Shown here: positions 32,405 to 40,061 of the stretch, one piece after another
How positions within the stretch are numbered: position 1 is the first letter of the stretch
Layout of the letters: every line of letters begins with the position of its first letter
Assembly: GCA_035550515.1 (NCBI GenBank)
Contig: DASZOZ010000005.1
Coordinates: 11,596 to 75,595 of the forward strand
Reading direction: 5' to 3'
Length of the DNA stretch: 64,000 bases
From: DATARH01 sp035550515
GTDB taxonomy: Bacteria > Pseudomonadota > Alphaproteobacteria > ATCC43930 > CGMCC-115725
Program-made: the position numbers and the translations under genes
Notes under the pieces: generated by a model
Seen by the model: the letters and a program-made list of their open reading frames with translations, nothing else
What the model was told of the DNA's origin: nothing
Database searches by the model: none

Positions 32405-32654
32405 GTGTGGAAAAACAGGACATCATCTCCGGCTCCCGGGCGCCGCGCGCCTTTCGGGGCAGCGTTCTAAATGCGTTCACGGCGCCGCGTCAATGTGGCG
32501 GACCGCATCCGCCGGCAGGACCCGTGACCTCGAAACCCGGCCGCCTCCACGGCCGGCCGGCGGGGCGGTTCATCCGCAAAAGCGTAAAATTGATGCCCGG
32601 CTGGTTCCGGCGCGCGCTCGGGTGTAACGTGGAACGCCTCACGTCGAGGTGCGC

Positions 32655-33569
32655 ATGACCAGCACACAGGACGCTCTTCGGATCGGGCCGCGAACCGCTC
32701 GCCCGGGCGGGCGGTGGCCGGATTGGGCGCAGCATCTGCACGGCTCGGAGTTCGCCTGGGCGATCGCGTTTGTCGTGCCCTATGCGGCGGTCCTTGTCGT
32801 CTTCGCCCTCTATCCGGTGATCTACGGCCTGTGGACCGCGAGCGACCCCGCGCTCTACGCGCAGCTGTTCGACAGCGACGACTATCTCGACGCGGTCGTG
32901 ACGACGCTGGTCTATGTCGGGGTCGGCGTCAATATCGACATGTTCCTGGCGCTGTTGTTGTCCGGCTATCTGATGCGCAAGGAATGGTGGATCAAGGCCA
33001 TCCTGGTGGTCTCGATCATCCCGTGGGCGTTGCCGGCCCAGGTCGCGTTCATTTCCTGGCACTGGATGCTCATCTACCCCGGCTTTATCGACAGCCTGTC
33101 GTGGAACCTGTTCGGCGTGGACGGTCCCGACTGGTTCCACAATTACTGGACCGCGCTCGGCTCGATGATCATCGCCTACAGCTGGAAGAACATACCGTTC
33201 TGGACGCTGATCCTGCTCGCCGGACGCATGGTGATCCCGCAGGACCTGTACGATGCCGCCGAGATCGACGGCGCCGGCGGGTTCCGCCGCTTCACGCATC
33301 TCGTGGTGCCGCTGCTGGGCAACCTGTACCTCGTCTGCACCCTGCTGGCGACGGTCTGGATGATCGGCGATTTCAACACGCCGGACATGGTCACCAGCGG
33401 CGCGCCGGACGGCACGACCGACGTGCTGGCGACGATGGGCGCCGACCTGCTGATGGAAAAGGGCGATCCGGCGCTCGGGCTGGCCACCGTGGTGTCGGCG
33501 CTCCCGGTGCTGATCCCGATCGGCGTTCTGCTGGTGCGGCGGCTGCAGCTGCGCGAGGTCCAGCTGTGA
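32655..33569 (+). CDS. Sugar-type ABC transporter permease, MalF-like (pair 1)
   Basis: A 304-residue inner-membrane protein with six or more hydrophobic segments. The EAA loop that docks the ATPase is YDAAEIDGAGGFRRFTHLVVPLL near residue 200. It belongs to the carbohydrate uptake 1 (MalF/UgpA) type. ATG 32655 has GAGG 5 bases before it. The stop overlaps the next permease start (GTGA). Preceded by 250 bp of apparently empty sequence after tRNA-Ser. Confidence 0.88.
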   Translation: MTSTQDALRIGPRTARPGGRWPDWAQHLHGSEFAWAIAFVVPYAAVLVVFALYPVIYGLWTASDPALYAQLFDSDDYLDAVVTTLVYVGVGVNIDMFLALLLSGYLMRKEWWIKAILVVSIIPWALPAQVAFISWHWMLIYPGFIDSLSWNLFGVDGPDWFHNYWTALGSMIIAYSWKNIPFWTLILLAGRMVIPQDLYDAAEIDGAGGFRRFTHLVVPLLGNLYLVCTLLATVWMIGDFNTPDMVTSGAPDGTTDVLATMGADLLMEKGDPALGLATVVSALPVLIPIGVLLVRRLQLREVQL

Positions 33570-34465
33570 CCGCGGTGACGGCGTCCCACCCGGCGTCCCG
33601 CCGGCCGCGGCGGCCCAACTACCGGCGCCGTCGGCTGTTGGCCAAGGCCGGCTCGGCGGCACTCGGCATCGCGCTGCTCATCTGGTGGCTGTTGCCGGTT
33701 TACAACATGGTGCTGATCGCCATCGACCCGACCGGCAGCACCGAGTTCGCCGGCTATATCTGGCCGCCCGCGCCGACCCTGGACGCGTTCGACAAGGTGC
33801 TGTTCCAGGGTTATTGGTATCTGCGCGACTTTTGGCGCCAGTTCGGCAACAGCCTCTATATCGGCGCCGCGACCACGGTGCTGACCGTGGTCATCAGTTC
33901 GCTCGCCGGTTTCGCGCTCGGGCGGATGCATTTGAGCCGCGGCTGGATCGTGTCGAACGCCGCGCTGCTGATCTATGCCGTGCCGGCCTATTTCCTGGTG
34001 ATCCCCTATTTCCGGCTGATGCACACTTATGGGCTGATGGACAATTTGTGGGCGATCGTCGCGATCGACGTGACCTTCGCCGCCCCGTACGCGCTGCTCA
34101 TCCTGCAATGGTATGGCCGGCTGATCCCGATCGAGCTCGACGAGGCCGCGCGGATCGACGGCGCCACGCCGTGGCAGGTGTATCTACAGATCTATGTGCC
34201 GCTGATGGGGCCGGCGCTTGCCGTGGTCGGCACCTACGCGCTGCTGGTCTCGTGGAACGAGTATCTGTACCAGTTCCTGCTGCTCGACTCGCCGGGCAAG
34301 AAGACGGTGGCGATCGCTATTGCCGAGTTCTTTGAAAACGACGACTCGCCATGGAACCTGATGGTGGCGGCGGGGCTGATCTACTCGCTGCCGCCGATCG
34401 CCGCGTTCTTTGCGCTGCGTCGTTATATCGCGTCCGGTCTGACGATGGGGGCGGTCAAAGGGTAA
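33566..34465 (+). CDS. Sugar-type ABC transporter permease, MalG-like (pair 1)
   Basis: A 299-residue permease from GTG 33566, overlapping the MalF-like stop. A basic N-terminal tail precedes the first transmembrane segment (LGIALLIWWLLPVYNMVLIA). The EAA motif is LDEAARIDGATPWQVYLQIYVPL near residue 195. It ends in GLTMGAVKG, as MalG proteins do. It would form a heterodimeric channel with the preceding protein. Confidence 0.88.
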   Translation: MTAVTASHPASRRPRRPNYRRRRLLAKAGSAALGIALLIWWLLPVYNMVLIAIDPTGSTEFAGYIWPPAPTLDAFDKVLFQGYWYLRDFWRQFGNSLYIGAATTVLTVVISSLAGFALGRMHLSRGWIVSNAALLIYAVPAYFLVIPYFRLMHTYGLMDNLWAIVAIDVTFAAPYALLILQWYGRLIPIELDEAARIDGATPWQVYLQIYVPLMGPALAVVGTYALLVSWNEYLYQFLLLDSPGKKTVAIAIAEFFENDDSPWNLMVAAGLIYSLPPIAAFFALRRYIASGLTMGAVKG

Positions 34466-34581
34466 TCCGCGCGAATTGCCGAAAACGTGAAGGGCGGCGC
34501 GATCCGATTTAGGCGTTTGCATCGGCTGGGCCCCCAAGCGCCAGTTGATCTGAAACGCCAGGAGGTTAAGATGCGCTCGGC

Positions 34582-34610
34582 TTGCCGATTGTACGCGTTC
34601 AAGGTATAGC
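34582..34610 (+). promoter_or_regulatory. Predicted promoter of the sugar-binding protein gene
   Basis: TTGCCG (34582-34587), 17-bp spacer, TATAGC (34605-34610). The resulting leader of about 50 nt would contain a small hairpin (AGGGA-ATAG-TCCCT, about 34627-34640). Binding-protein genes often have such an extra promoter to raise their level above the permeases. Confidence 0.4.
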
Positions 34611-34667
34611 TTTCGTGAACCTTACAGGGAATAGTCCCTAAGTGAGGCGGTAATGGGGAGGAGTGAT

Positions 34668-36050
34668 ATGGTGAGGCTTACCCGGCGGTCATTGCTGCAT
34701 ACCTCGATCGGCCTATTCGCAGCCGGGACCTTCGCGCGCCCCTATATCGCCAATGCCCAGGCCAAGACGGCAACATTCTGGCATCCGCAAGGGTTCGTCC
34801 CGCAGGAGGACGAGTCGCTGCACGAATTTGTCGCCGATTACCAGAAGATGAGCGGCAACACGATCGACCTGAGCATCGTGCCGTTCGCGCCGCTGCGCCA
34901 GAAGATCATCTCCGCCATCACCAGCGGTGTCGTCCCCGATCTGATCGGCACCACCCCGCCGGAGACGCTGCCGCTGCAGGCGTGGGACGACAAGCTCGTC
35001 GACGTCAGCGACATCGTCGAGCAGCAGAAGGCCAAGCTGCTGCCGATCGCGGCCGCGTCGGCTTACTGTTACAACAACACCACCAAGAAGCACTCCTATT
35101 ACGGGGTGCCGTACCAGGGCTCGGTGGTGCCGTTCCACATCTGGCGGACCCTGGTCGAGAAGGCCGGGTTCAAGGAAAGCGACATCCCCGACAAGTGGGA
35201 CGCGTTTATCGACTTCTTCAAGCCGATACAGAAGAAGCTTCAAGAACAAGGCATGCGGCATACCTATGCCACCGCCTTTGTCGTCAGCACGATCGGCAAC
35301 GACCCGACCAACACGTTCCAGCAGTTCATGATCGCCTATGGCGGCAAGGACATCGTCACCAAGGACGGCAAGTTCAACGGCGGCGACGCCAAGGTGCGCG
35401 AGGGCGTGACCAAGGCTGTCGAGCGCCTGGCGAGCCTGTACAAAGACGGCTACATCCCGCCGAGCTCGATCAACTGGAACGATGCCGACGACAACAACGC
35501 CTTCCACTCGAAGCTGTGCGTCATGGACTTCGACGGCACGATTTCGACCGAGCTCGGCATGCTCGCCAAGCAGAAGGACGAATACAACGACGTCATCACC
35601 GCCGCCCCGCCGAAGATGAATGACGGCAGCCAAATGCCGGTGCAGTTCGGCACGAACAACCTGATCATTCCCAAGGGCGCGAAAAACGTCGAGGTGGCGA
35701 AGGAGATTGCCAAGTACATGAGCCAGCCCGACGTCAACGGGAAGTTCCTCAAGGGCGGAGCCGGACGCTGGCTGCCGGTCTACCCGGAGACCGTCAAGAC
35801 CGATCCGTTCTGGACCGACGCCAAGCGCGATCCGCACGTGCCGCCCTATGTCGACGAGGCGTTCGGCGGGCGCGAGCTGGTTCCGTTCTACTACATCTAC
35901 AACCCGGCCTGGGCCAAGGTGCGCAGCGAGCATCCGTTCAACGTCGCGATGCACGAGGTCACCAAGGGCAACGCGAAATCCACCGAGGCGGTCGATGTGG
36001 CGTTCAAGCGGATCAATGAGATCTTCGCGACGTACCAGATGAAAGCCTAG
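34668..36050 (+). CDS. ABC transporter sugar-binding protein, family 1 (Tat-exported)
   Basis: A 460-residue periplasmic protein. The N-terminus (VRLTRRSLLHTSIGLFAAGT) carries a twin-arginine motif followed by a hydrophobic stretch and Ala-x-Ala (IANAQA), so it probably exports folded by Tat. The mature part fits family 1 solute-binding proteins: DLSIVPFAPLRQKIISAITSGVVPDLI, CVMDFDGTISTELG, NNLIIPKGAKNVEVAKEIAKYM. ATG 34668 with GGAGGA upstream is preferred to 34653. It lies between two permease pairs. Confidence 0.88.
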   Translation: MVRLTRRSLLHTSIGLFAAGTFARPYIANAQAKTATFWHPQGFVPQEDESLHEFVADYQKMSGNTIDLSIVPFAPLRQKIISAITSGVVPDLIGTTPPETLPLQAWDDKLVDVSDIVEQQKAKLLPIAAASAYCYNNTTKKHSYYGVPYQGSVVPFHIWRTLVEKAGFKESDIPDKWDAFIDFFKPIQKKLQEQGMRHTYATAFVVSTIGNDPTNTFQQFMIAYGGKDIVTKDGKFNGGDAKVREGVTKAVERLASLYKDGYIPPSSINWNDADDNNAFHSKLCVMDFDGTISTELGMLAKQKDEYNDVITAAPPKMNDGSQMPVQFGTNNLIIPKGAKNVEVAKEIAKYMSQPDVNGKFLKGGAGRWLPVYPETVKTDPFWTDAKRDPHVPPYVDEAFGGRELVPFYYIYNPAWAKVRSEHPFNVAMHEVTKGNAKSTEAVDVAFKRINEIFATYQMKA

Positions 36051-36058
36051 AGGAAGCC

Positions 36059-36979
36059 ATGGCAGACATCGCCCACAGCCCCCAGGTACTCCCGCGCCGC
36101 GAATTCGGTACTATCTCGCAGGCCCGCTGGTGGCGCGGGCACCTGCAGGGCTCCGAATACGCGTGGGCGCTGGCCTTCTGCATCCCCTATGTCGCCGTGT
36201 TCTTTGCCTTTGTGGTCTACCCGGTGGCGTTCGGGTTGTGGATGGGCAGCGACCCCGCGCTCTACCCGCAGCTGTTCTCCGATCCGATCTATTGGGAAAC
36301 CGTGGTCAACACGGCCCTGTTCCTCGGCATCGCGATCAACGTCAAGCTGTTCCTGGCGCTTTTGCTGTCGGGCTTCTTCATGCGGCGCGGCTGGTGGGTC
36401 AAAGGGCTGCTGATGATCTTCGTGCTGCCCTGGGCGGTGCCGGCGCTGCCGACCTATATCTCGATCCATTGGATGCTCAATGGCGAGTGGGGCCTGGTCA
36501 ACAACCTGCTGTGGCATGTCTTCGGCATCAACGGCCCGGATTGGCTGACCGAGCGGTGGAGCGCGCTGGCCTCGGTGATGACCTCGCATGTCTGGAAATG
36601 GCTGCCGTTCTGGACCGTCATCCTGCTCGCCGGCCGGATGGCGATCCCGACCGATATCCAGGAAGCCGCCAAGGTCGACGGCGCCACCGGCTTCCGGATG
36701 TTCGTCCACGTCAATTTCCCGCTGATCGCCAACCTCTATTTTATCTGCACGCTGCTCTCGACGATCTTTTCGCTCGGCGACTTCAATGTCGTGACCTTCG
36801 TCTCGGGCGGCGGCCCTGCGGATTCGACCCACGTGCTGGCGACGCTCGGCATCCGCTATGCGTTTGACCTCTCCCAGCCCAGGCTCGGCGTGGCGGCGGT
36901 GATCACCGCGCTGCCGCTGCTGATCCCGCTGGTCATCATGCTGATGCGCAAATTCAAGACCTCGCAGGTGCAACTATGA
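36059..36979 (+). CDS. Sugar-type ABC transporter permease, MalF-like (pair 2)
   Basis: A 306-residue permease, paralogous to the one at 32655 (shared HLQGSEYAWALAF/HLHGSEFAWAIAF start and SDPALYPQLF/SDPALYAQLF). The EAA motif is IQEAAKVDGATGFRMFVHVNFPL. It starts 8 bp after the binding-protein stop and overlaps the next gene by ATGA. Pair 2, together with the binding protein, forms a compact operon. Confidence 0.88.
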   Translation: MADIAHSPQVLPRREFGTISQARWWRGHLQGSEYAWALAFCIPYVAVFFAFVVYPVAFGLWMGSDPALYPQLFSDPIYWETVVNTALFLGIAINVKLFLALLLSGFFMRRGWWVKGLLMIFVLPWAVPALPTYISIHWMLNGEWGLVNNLLWHVFGINGPDWLTERWSALASVMTSHVWKWLPFWTVILLAGRMAIPTDIQEAAKVDGATGFRMFVHVNFPLIANLYFICTLLSTIFSLGDFNVVTFVSGGGPADSTHVLATLGIRYAFDLSQPRLGVAAVITALPLLIPLVIMLMRKFKTSQVQL

Positions 36980-37890
36980 CGACGGCCACGATCGACAACG
37001 TCCGCCTCGCGGGTTCGCGCTCGCGTTCCGAAGCGATGCGGCGCGCGGCACGGCGTCGCAAATACCTGACCAATGCGGGCCTGGCGGTGGTCAGCGTCGT
37101 GTTGGTATTCTGGACCCTGCTGCCGCTCTACAACATCGTGATGGTCTCGCTGGAAGGCCACGGCGACGTGTTCTCCGACCATATCTGGCCGCCGGCGGCG
37201 TCGTTCGACGGCTATATCGCGGTGTTTACCCAGGGTTACTGGTACCTGGCGAATTTCTGGCATCAGTTCGGCAACAGCGTCTATGTCGGGGCGGCGGTCA
37301 CGTCGTTGACGCTGCTGATCGCCTCGGCGGCGAGCTTTGCGATCTCCCGCATGCGTATCCGCCACGGCTGGCTGCTGTCGAACGCCGCATTGCTGACCTA
37401 TGTGATCCCGCAATCGTTCCTGGCGATCCCGTTTTATCGGATCATGCAGAATTACGGGCTGACCAACAATTTGTGGTCGGTGATCGCGGCGATGGTGACC
37501 TTCGCGACCCCGTACGCGATGTTCATCTTCCAGCAATACGGGCGCAGCATCCCGATCGAACTCGACGAGTCGGCGCGGATCGACGGCGCGACCCCGTTCC
37601 AGATCTATTACAAGATCTACCTGCCGTTGATGGCGCCGGCGCTGGTTGCGATCGGCACCTATGCGCTGCTGCTGGCGTGGAACGAGTATCTCTATCAGTT
37701 CCTGATGCTGTCGGATAAGCGCAGCATGACGGTGCCGGTGGCGCTGGCCTCGTTCCTCAACAGCGACGAGGCGCCATGGAACTACATGATGGCGACGGCG
37801 ATCGTCTACGCGGCGCTCCCGGTGACGGTGTACTATCTGGTGCGCGGCCGTATGACCGCCGGGCTGACGATGGGCGGCGTCAAAGGCTAG
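36976..37890 (+). CDS. Sugar-type ABC transporter permease, MalG-like (pair 2)
   Basis: A 304-residue permease paralogous to that at 33566; both have QFGNS, PWNLMVA/PWNYMMA and a GLTMG-VKG end. The EAA motif is LDESARIDGATPFQIYYKIYLPL. No ATP-binding subunit gene follows; an MsmK/UgpC-type ATPase encoded elsewhere is needed, as is common for this transporter class. Confidence 0.88.
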   Translation: MTTATIDNVRLAGSRSRSEAMRRAARRRKYLTNAGLAVVSVVLVFWTLLPLYNIVMVSLEGHGDVFSDHIWPPAASFDGYIAVFTQGYWYLANFWHQFGNSVYVGAAVTSLTLLIASAASFAISRMRIRHGWLLSNAALLTYVIPQSFLAIPFYRIMQNYGLTNNLWSVIAAMVTFATPYAMFIFQQYGRSIPIELDESARIDGATPFQIYYKIYLPLMAPALVAIGTYALLLAWNEYLYQFLMLSDKRSMTVPVALASFLNSDEAPWNYMMATAIVYAALPVTVYYLVRGRMTAGLTMGGVKG

Positions 37891-37922
37891 GCACCACCTC
37901 ACCAAGACGGAAATCGCCGGCC

Positions 37923-38561
37923 CTAGCGGCCGGCGATGCCGTTCTGGACGGCGATACGCACCAGATCGGCGGTGCGGGCGACCCGCAGCTTGGCTTTGAG
38001 CTGGCCGCAGCAATTCGCCGCGGTCTTGTAGCTGATGCCGATCGCGTCGGCGATCTGCTGCAGGCTGCTGCCGTCGCCGAGCAGCCGCAGGATTTCGAAC
38101 TCGCGCGGCGATAGATCCTGCAGCGGAAGGCCGGACTTGCCGCCCGGCGCGTGGACCGCGGTCAACGCCAGTTCTTGGGCGATCTCGTGATCGATGTAGT
38201 TTTGCCCGGCGGCGAGGCGCTTGACCGCGTCGAGCAGCCGGTCCGGCGGGGCGCTCTTGCCGATAAAACCGGCCGCGCCGGCTTGCAGCGCGCGCGTGGC
38301 GTAGATCGCCTCGGTGTGCATGCTGAGCACGAGGATGCGGATCGACGGTTCTTGCAGGCGCAGACGGGAGATCACCTCGAGACCGCCGATCCCCGGCATC
38401 GACAGGTCGAGCACGACCAGCGCCGGCCGCCACTCGCGGACGGCGGCGAGCGCCTCGCGGCCGCCCGCCGCTTCGCGAACCTCGTAGTCGCGCTCGCCGC
38501 CGAGCAGGCGCCGCAAGCCGGCGCGAACGATCGGATGATCGTCGACAATAAGGATTCTCAT
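37923..38561 (-). CDS. LuxR/NarL-family response regulator
   Basis: A 212-residue protein. The receiver domain has phospho-acceptor Asp52 (LVVLDLSMPG) and conserved Asp7-Asp8. The C-terminal LuxR HTH is LSPREFEILRLLGDGSSLQQ ... ISYKTAANCCGQLKAKL. Translation overlaps the kinase stop by ATGA, so kinase and regulator are one operon. Probable targets include the divergent TonB receptor region. Confidence 0.9.
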   Translation of the reverse strand: MRILIVDDHPIVRAGLRRLLGGERDYEVREAAGGREALAAVREWRPALVVLDLSMPGIGGLEVISRLRLQEPSIRILVLSMHTEAIYATRALQAGAAGFIGKSAPPDRLLDAVKRLAAGQNYIDHEIAQELALTAVHAPGGKSGLPLQDLSPREFEILRLLGDGSSLQQIADAIGISYKTAANCCGQLKAKLRVARTADLVRIAVQNGIAGR

Positions 38562-39928
38562 GGCGCGTCGCCCGCGACCGCATCGGCGGCCAGGGTCTTT
38601 TCCGCATGGAGCGGCAGCGTCGCCGACACCGCCAGACCGCCGGCCGGCCGGTTGCGCAGGGTCAGCGTGCCGCCCAGCGCCCGCACCCGCTCGGCCATGC
38701 CGCGCAGCCCGAAGCCGGGCGCCGGCTCGTCGGGCATGCCGGGGCCGTCATCGGTGATGTCGACCGCGATCCGCGCGCCGCCTTCGGTCGCGGTGCGGCG
38801 GATATCGATGTCGATCCGCGTCGGGGGACCGTGGCGCACGGCGTTGCTGAGGCATTCCTGGACGATGCGGTAAAGCGTCGTCTCGGTGGCCTCGCCGAGG
38901 CCGGTGCATTCGGGGGCGATGGTGAGCTGAAAGGCGACGCCCGGATGCCGGCGGTCCCAAAAGCGGATCAGGTCGCCCACGGCGTCCCGCAGGCCGAACT
39001 CGGCCAGGCCGACCGGATGCAAGCGCCGGACGATCGCGCGGATCTCATGCTGCATATGGCCGACCGCCTCGGCGATCAGCCGCAAATGCGCGGCGGCCTG
39101 CTTGGCGCGGCGCTCCTCGATCAGCCGCGAGGCCGCGGCGGTGTCGATATTGATCGCGAACAGATAGGGGCCGACCTCGTCGTGCAGGTCGCGGGCGATA
39201 TCGCCGCGTTCCTGCTCCTGCACGGTCAGCAGCTGCTCGTTGAGTCGGCGGTTGTCGGCGTCGGCCTCGGCGAGCCGCCCGGCCATGCGGTTGAAGCTGT
39301 CGTGCAGCCGCGACAGCTCGGGGGTCAAACGGCCGCCGATCCGCGTCGCGTAGTTGCCGCGGCCGACCTGCTCCAGCGCCGCCGCGAGCCGATAGAGCGG
39401 CCGCAATCCCCGGCCGATGAACAGATAGATCAGCAGGATCGTCGAGCTGCTGAACAGCGTCAGCACGATCAGCGTGTTGTTGAAGTCGTTCCAGGTATCG
39501 CGCGTCTCGTTGCGCGGGTCGGTTTCGAGCAGCACCGCGGCATCCGGCCGCCCCGGCACCGCTACCGGCACGCGCACCGTCTCGCTGGGCACGCCGACCA
39601 TCCGCACAAACCAGCGCGGCACGTTGCCGAACGGTGATTGCTCGGTATCGGGCGCGGCGACCACGCCGGCCTGACCCGTGAGCGAGACCCGCAAATGGCG
39701 ATTGCCGCGGAACAGTGCGACCAGGTTGTCGAGGTCGCGCTGCGGGTCTTGCGACGTCTGGAGGCGGAGCACCGCGTTCTCGACGGTATGCACGCCGACC
39801 AGCAGGGCGGCCCGCATCTCGATGCCGACGGAGCGCGATGCGTTGAAGCAGGCCATGGCGGCAGCAAGCGCCAGGCTCAGCACCAGCGCGATCGCGACCA
39901 AGCCGATCAGGCGCCACCGCAGCGACAT
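38558..39928 (-). CDS. Sensor histidine kinase, NarX/DegS type (HisKA_3)
   Basis: A 456-residue membrane kinase. Transmembrane segment 1 is at about residues 7-25 (LIGLVAIALVLSLALAAAM). A periplasmic domain of about 125 residues follows, then segment 2 (TLIVLTLFSSSTILLIYLFI), a HAMP-like linker, phospho-acceptor His249 in ERGDIARDLHDEVGPYLFAI, and an ATPase domain with DDGPGMPDEPAPGFGLRGM. The start is ATG 39928 with GGAGGG upstream; ATG 39958 is an alternative. The ligand is unknown, but the neighbouring ABC and TonB genes suggest a sugar or chelate signal. Confidence 0.87.
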   Translation of the reverse strand: MSLRWRLIGLVAIALVLSLALAAAMACFNASRSVGIEMRAALLVGVHTVENAVLRLQTSQDPQRDLDNLVALFRGNRHLRVSLTGQAGVVAAPDTEQSPFGNVPRWFVRMVGVPSETVRVPVAVPGRPDAAVLLETDPRNETRDTWNDFNNTLIVLTLFSSSTILLIYLFIGRGLRPLYRLAAALEQVGRGNYATRIGGRLTPELSRLHDSFNRMAGRLAEADADNRRLNEQLLTVQEQERGDIARDLHDEVGPYLFAINIDTAAASRLIEERRAKQAAAHLRLIAEAVGHMQHEIRAIVRRLHPVGLAEFGLRDAVGDLIRFWDRRHPGVAFQLTIAPECTGLGEATETTLYRIVQECLSNAVRHGPPTRIDIDIRRTATEGGARIAVDITDDGPGMPDEPAPGFGLRGMAERVRALGGTLTLRNRPAGGLAVSATLPLHAEKTLAADAVAGDAP

Positions 39929-39960
39929 TCGTCGTTGCCCTCCCACCGCTGCGATCATTT

Positions 39961-39996
39961 CGGGAATATTTCCCGGCGATTTCGGGAATTCGCGTT
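39961..39996. promoter_or_regulatory. Candidate response-regulator binding site between kinase and TonB receptor genes
   Basis: CGGGAATATTTCCCG (39961-39975) is a 15-bp palindrome. After a short spacer comes a further half-site, TCGGGAATTCG. It lies in the gap between divergent starts at 39928/39958 and 40062, a natural place for regulation by the adjacent LuxR-type regulator. Confidence 0.45.
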
Positions 39997-40061
39997 ATCG
40001 CGGCGGACCCCGGTTTTAGGCCTTAATAGCGCCGGAACGACAAGAAAATTCCGGGGGCACG

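Noticed and set aside
34571..34609. 12-codon micro-ORF with a perfect AGGAGG upstream of the sugar-binding protein gene
   Set aside because: The predicted promoter -35 and -10 lie within it, so it would usually not be on the transcript; no amino-acid bias or terminator to suggest a leader role.
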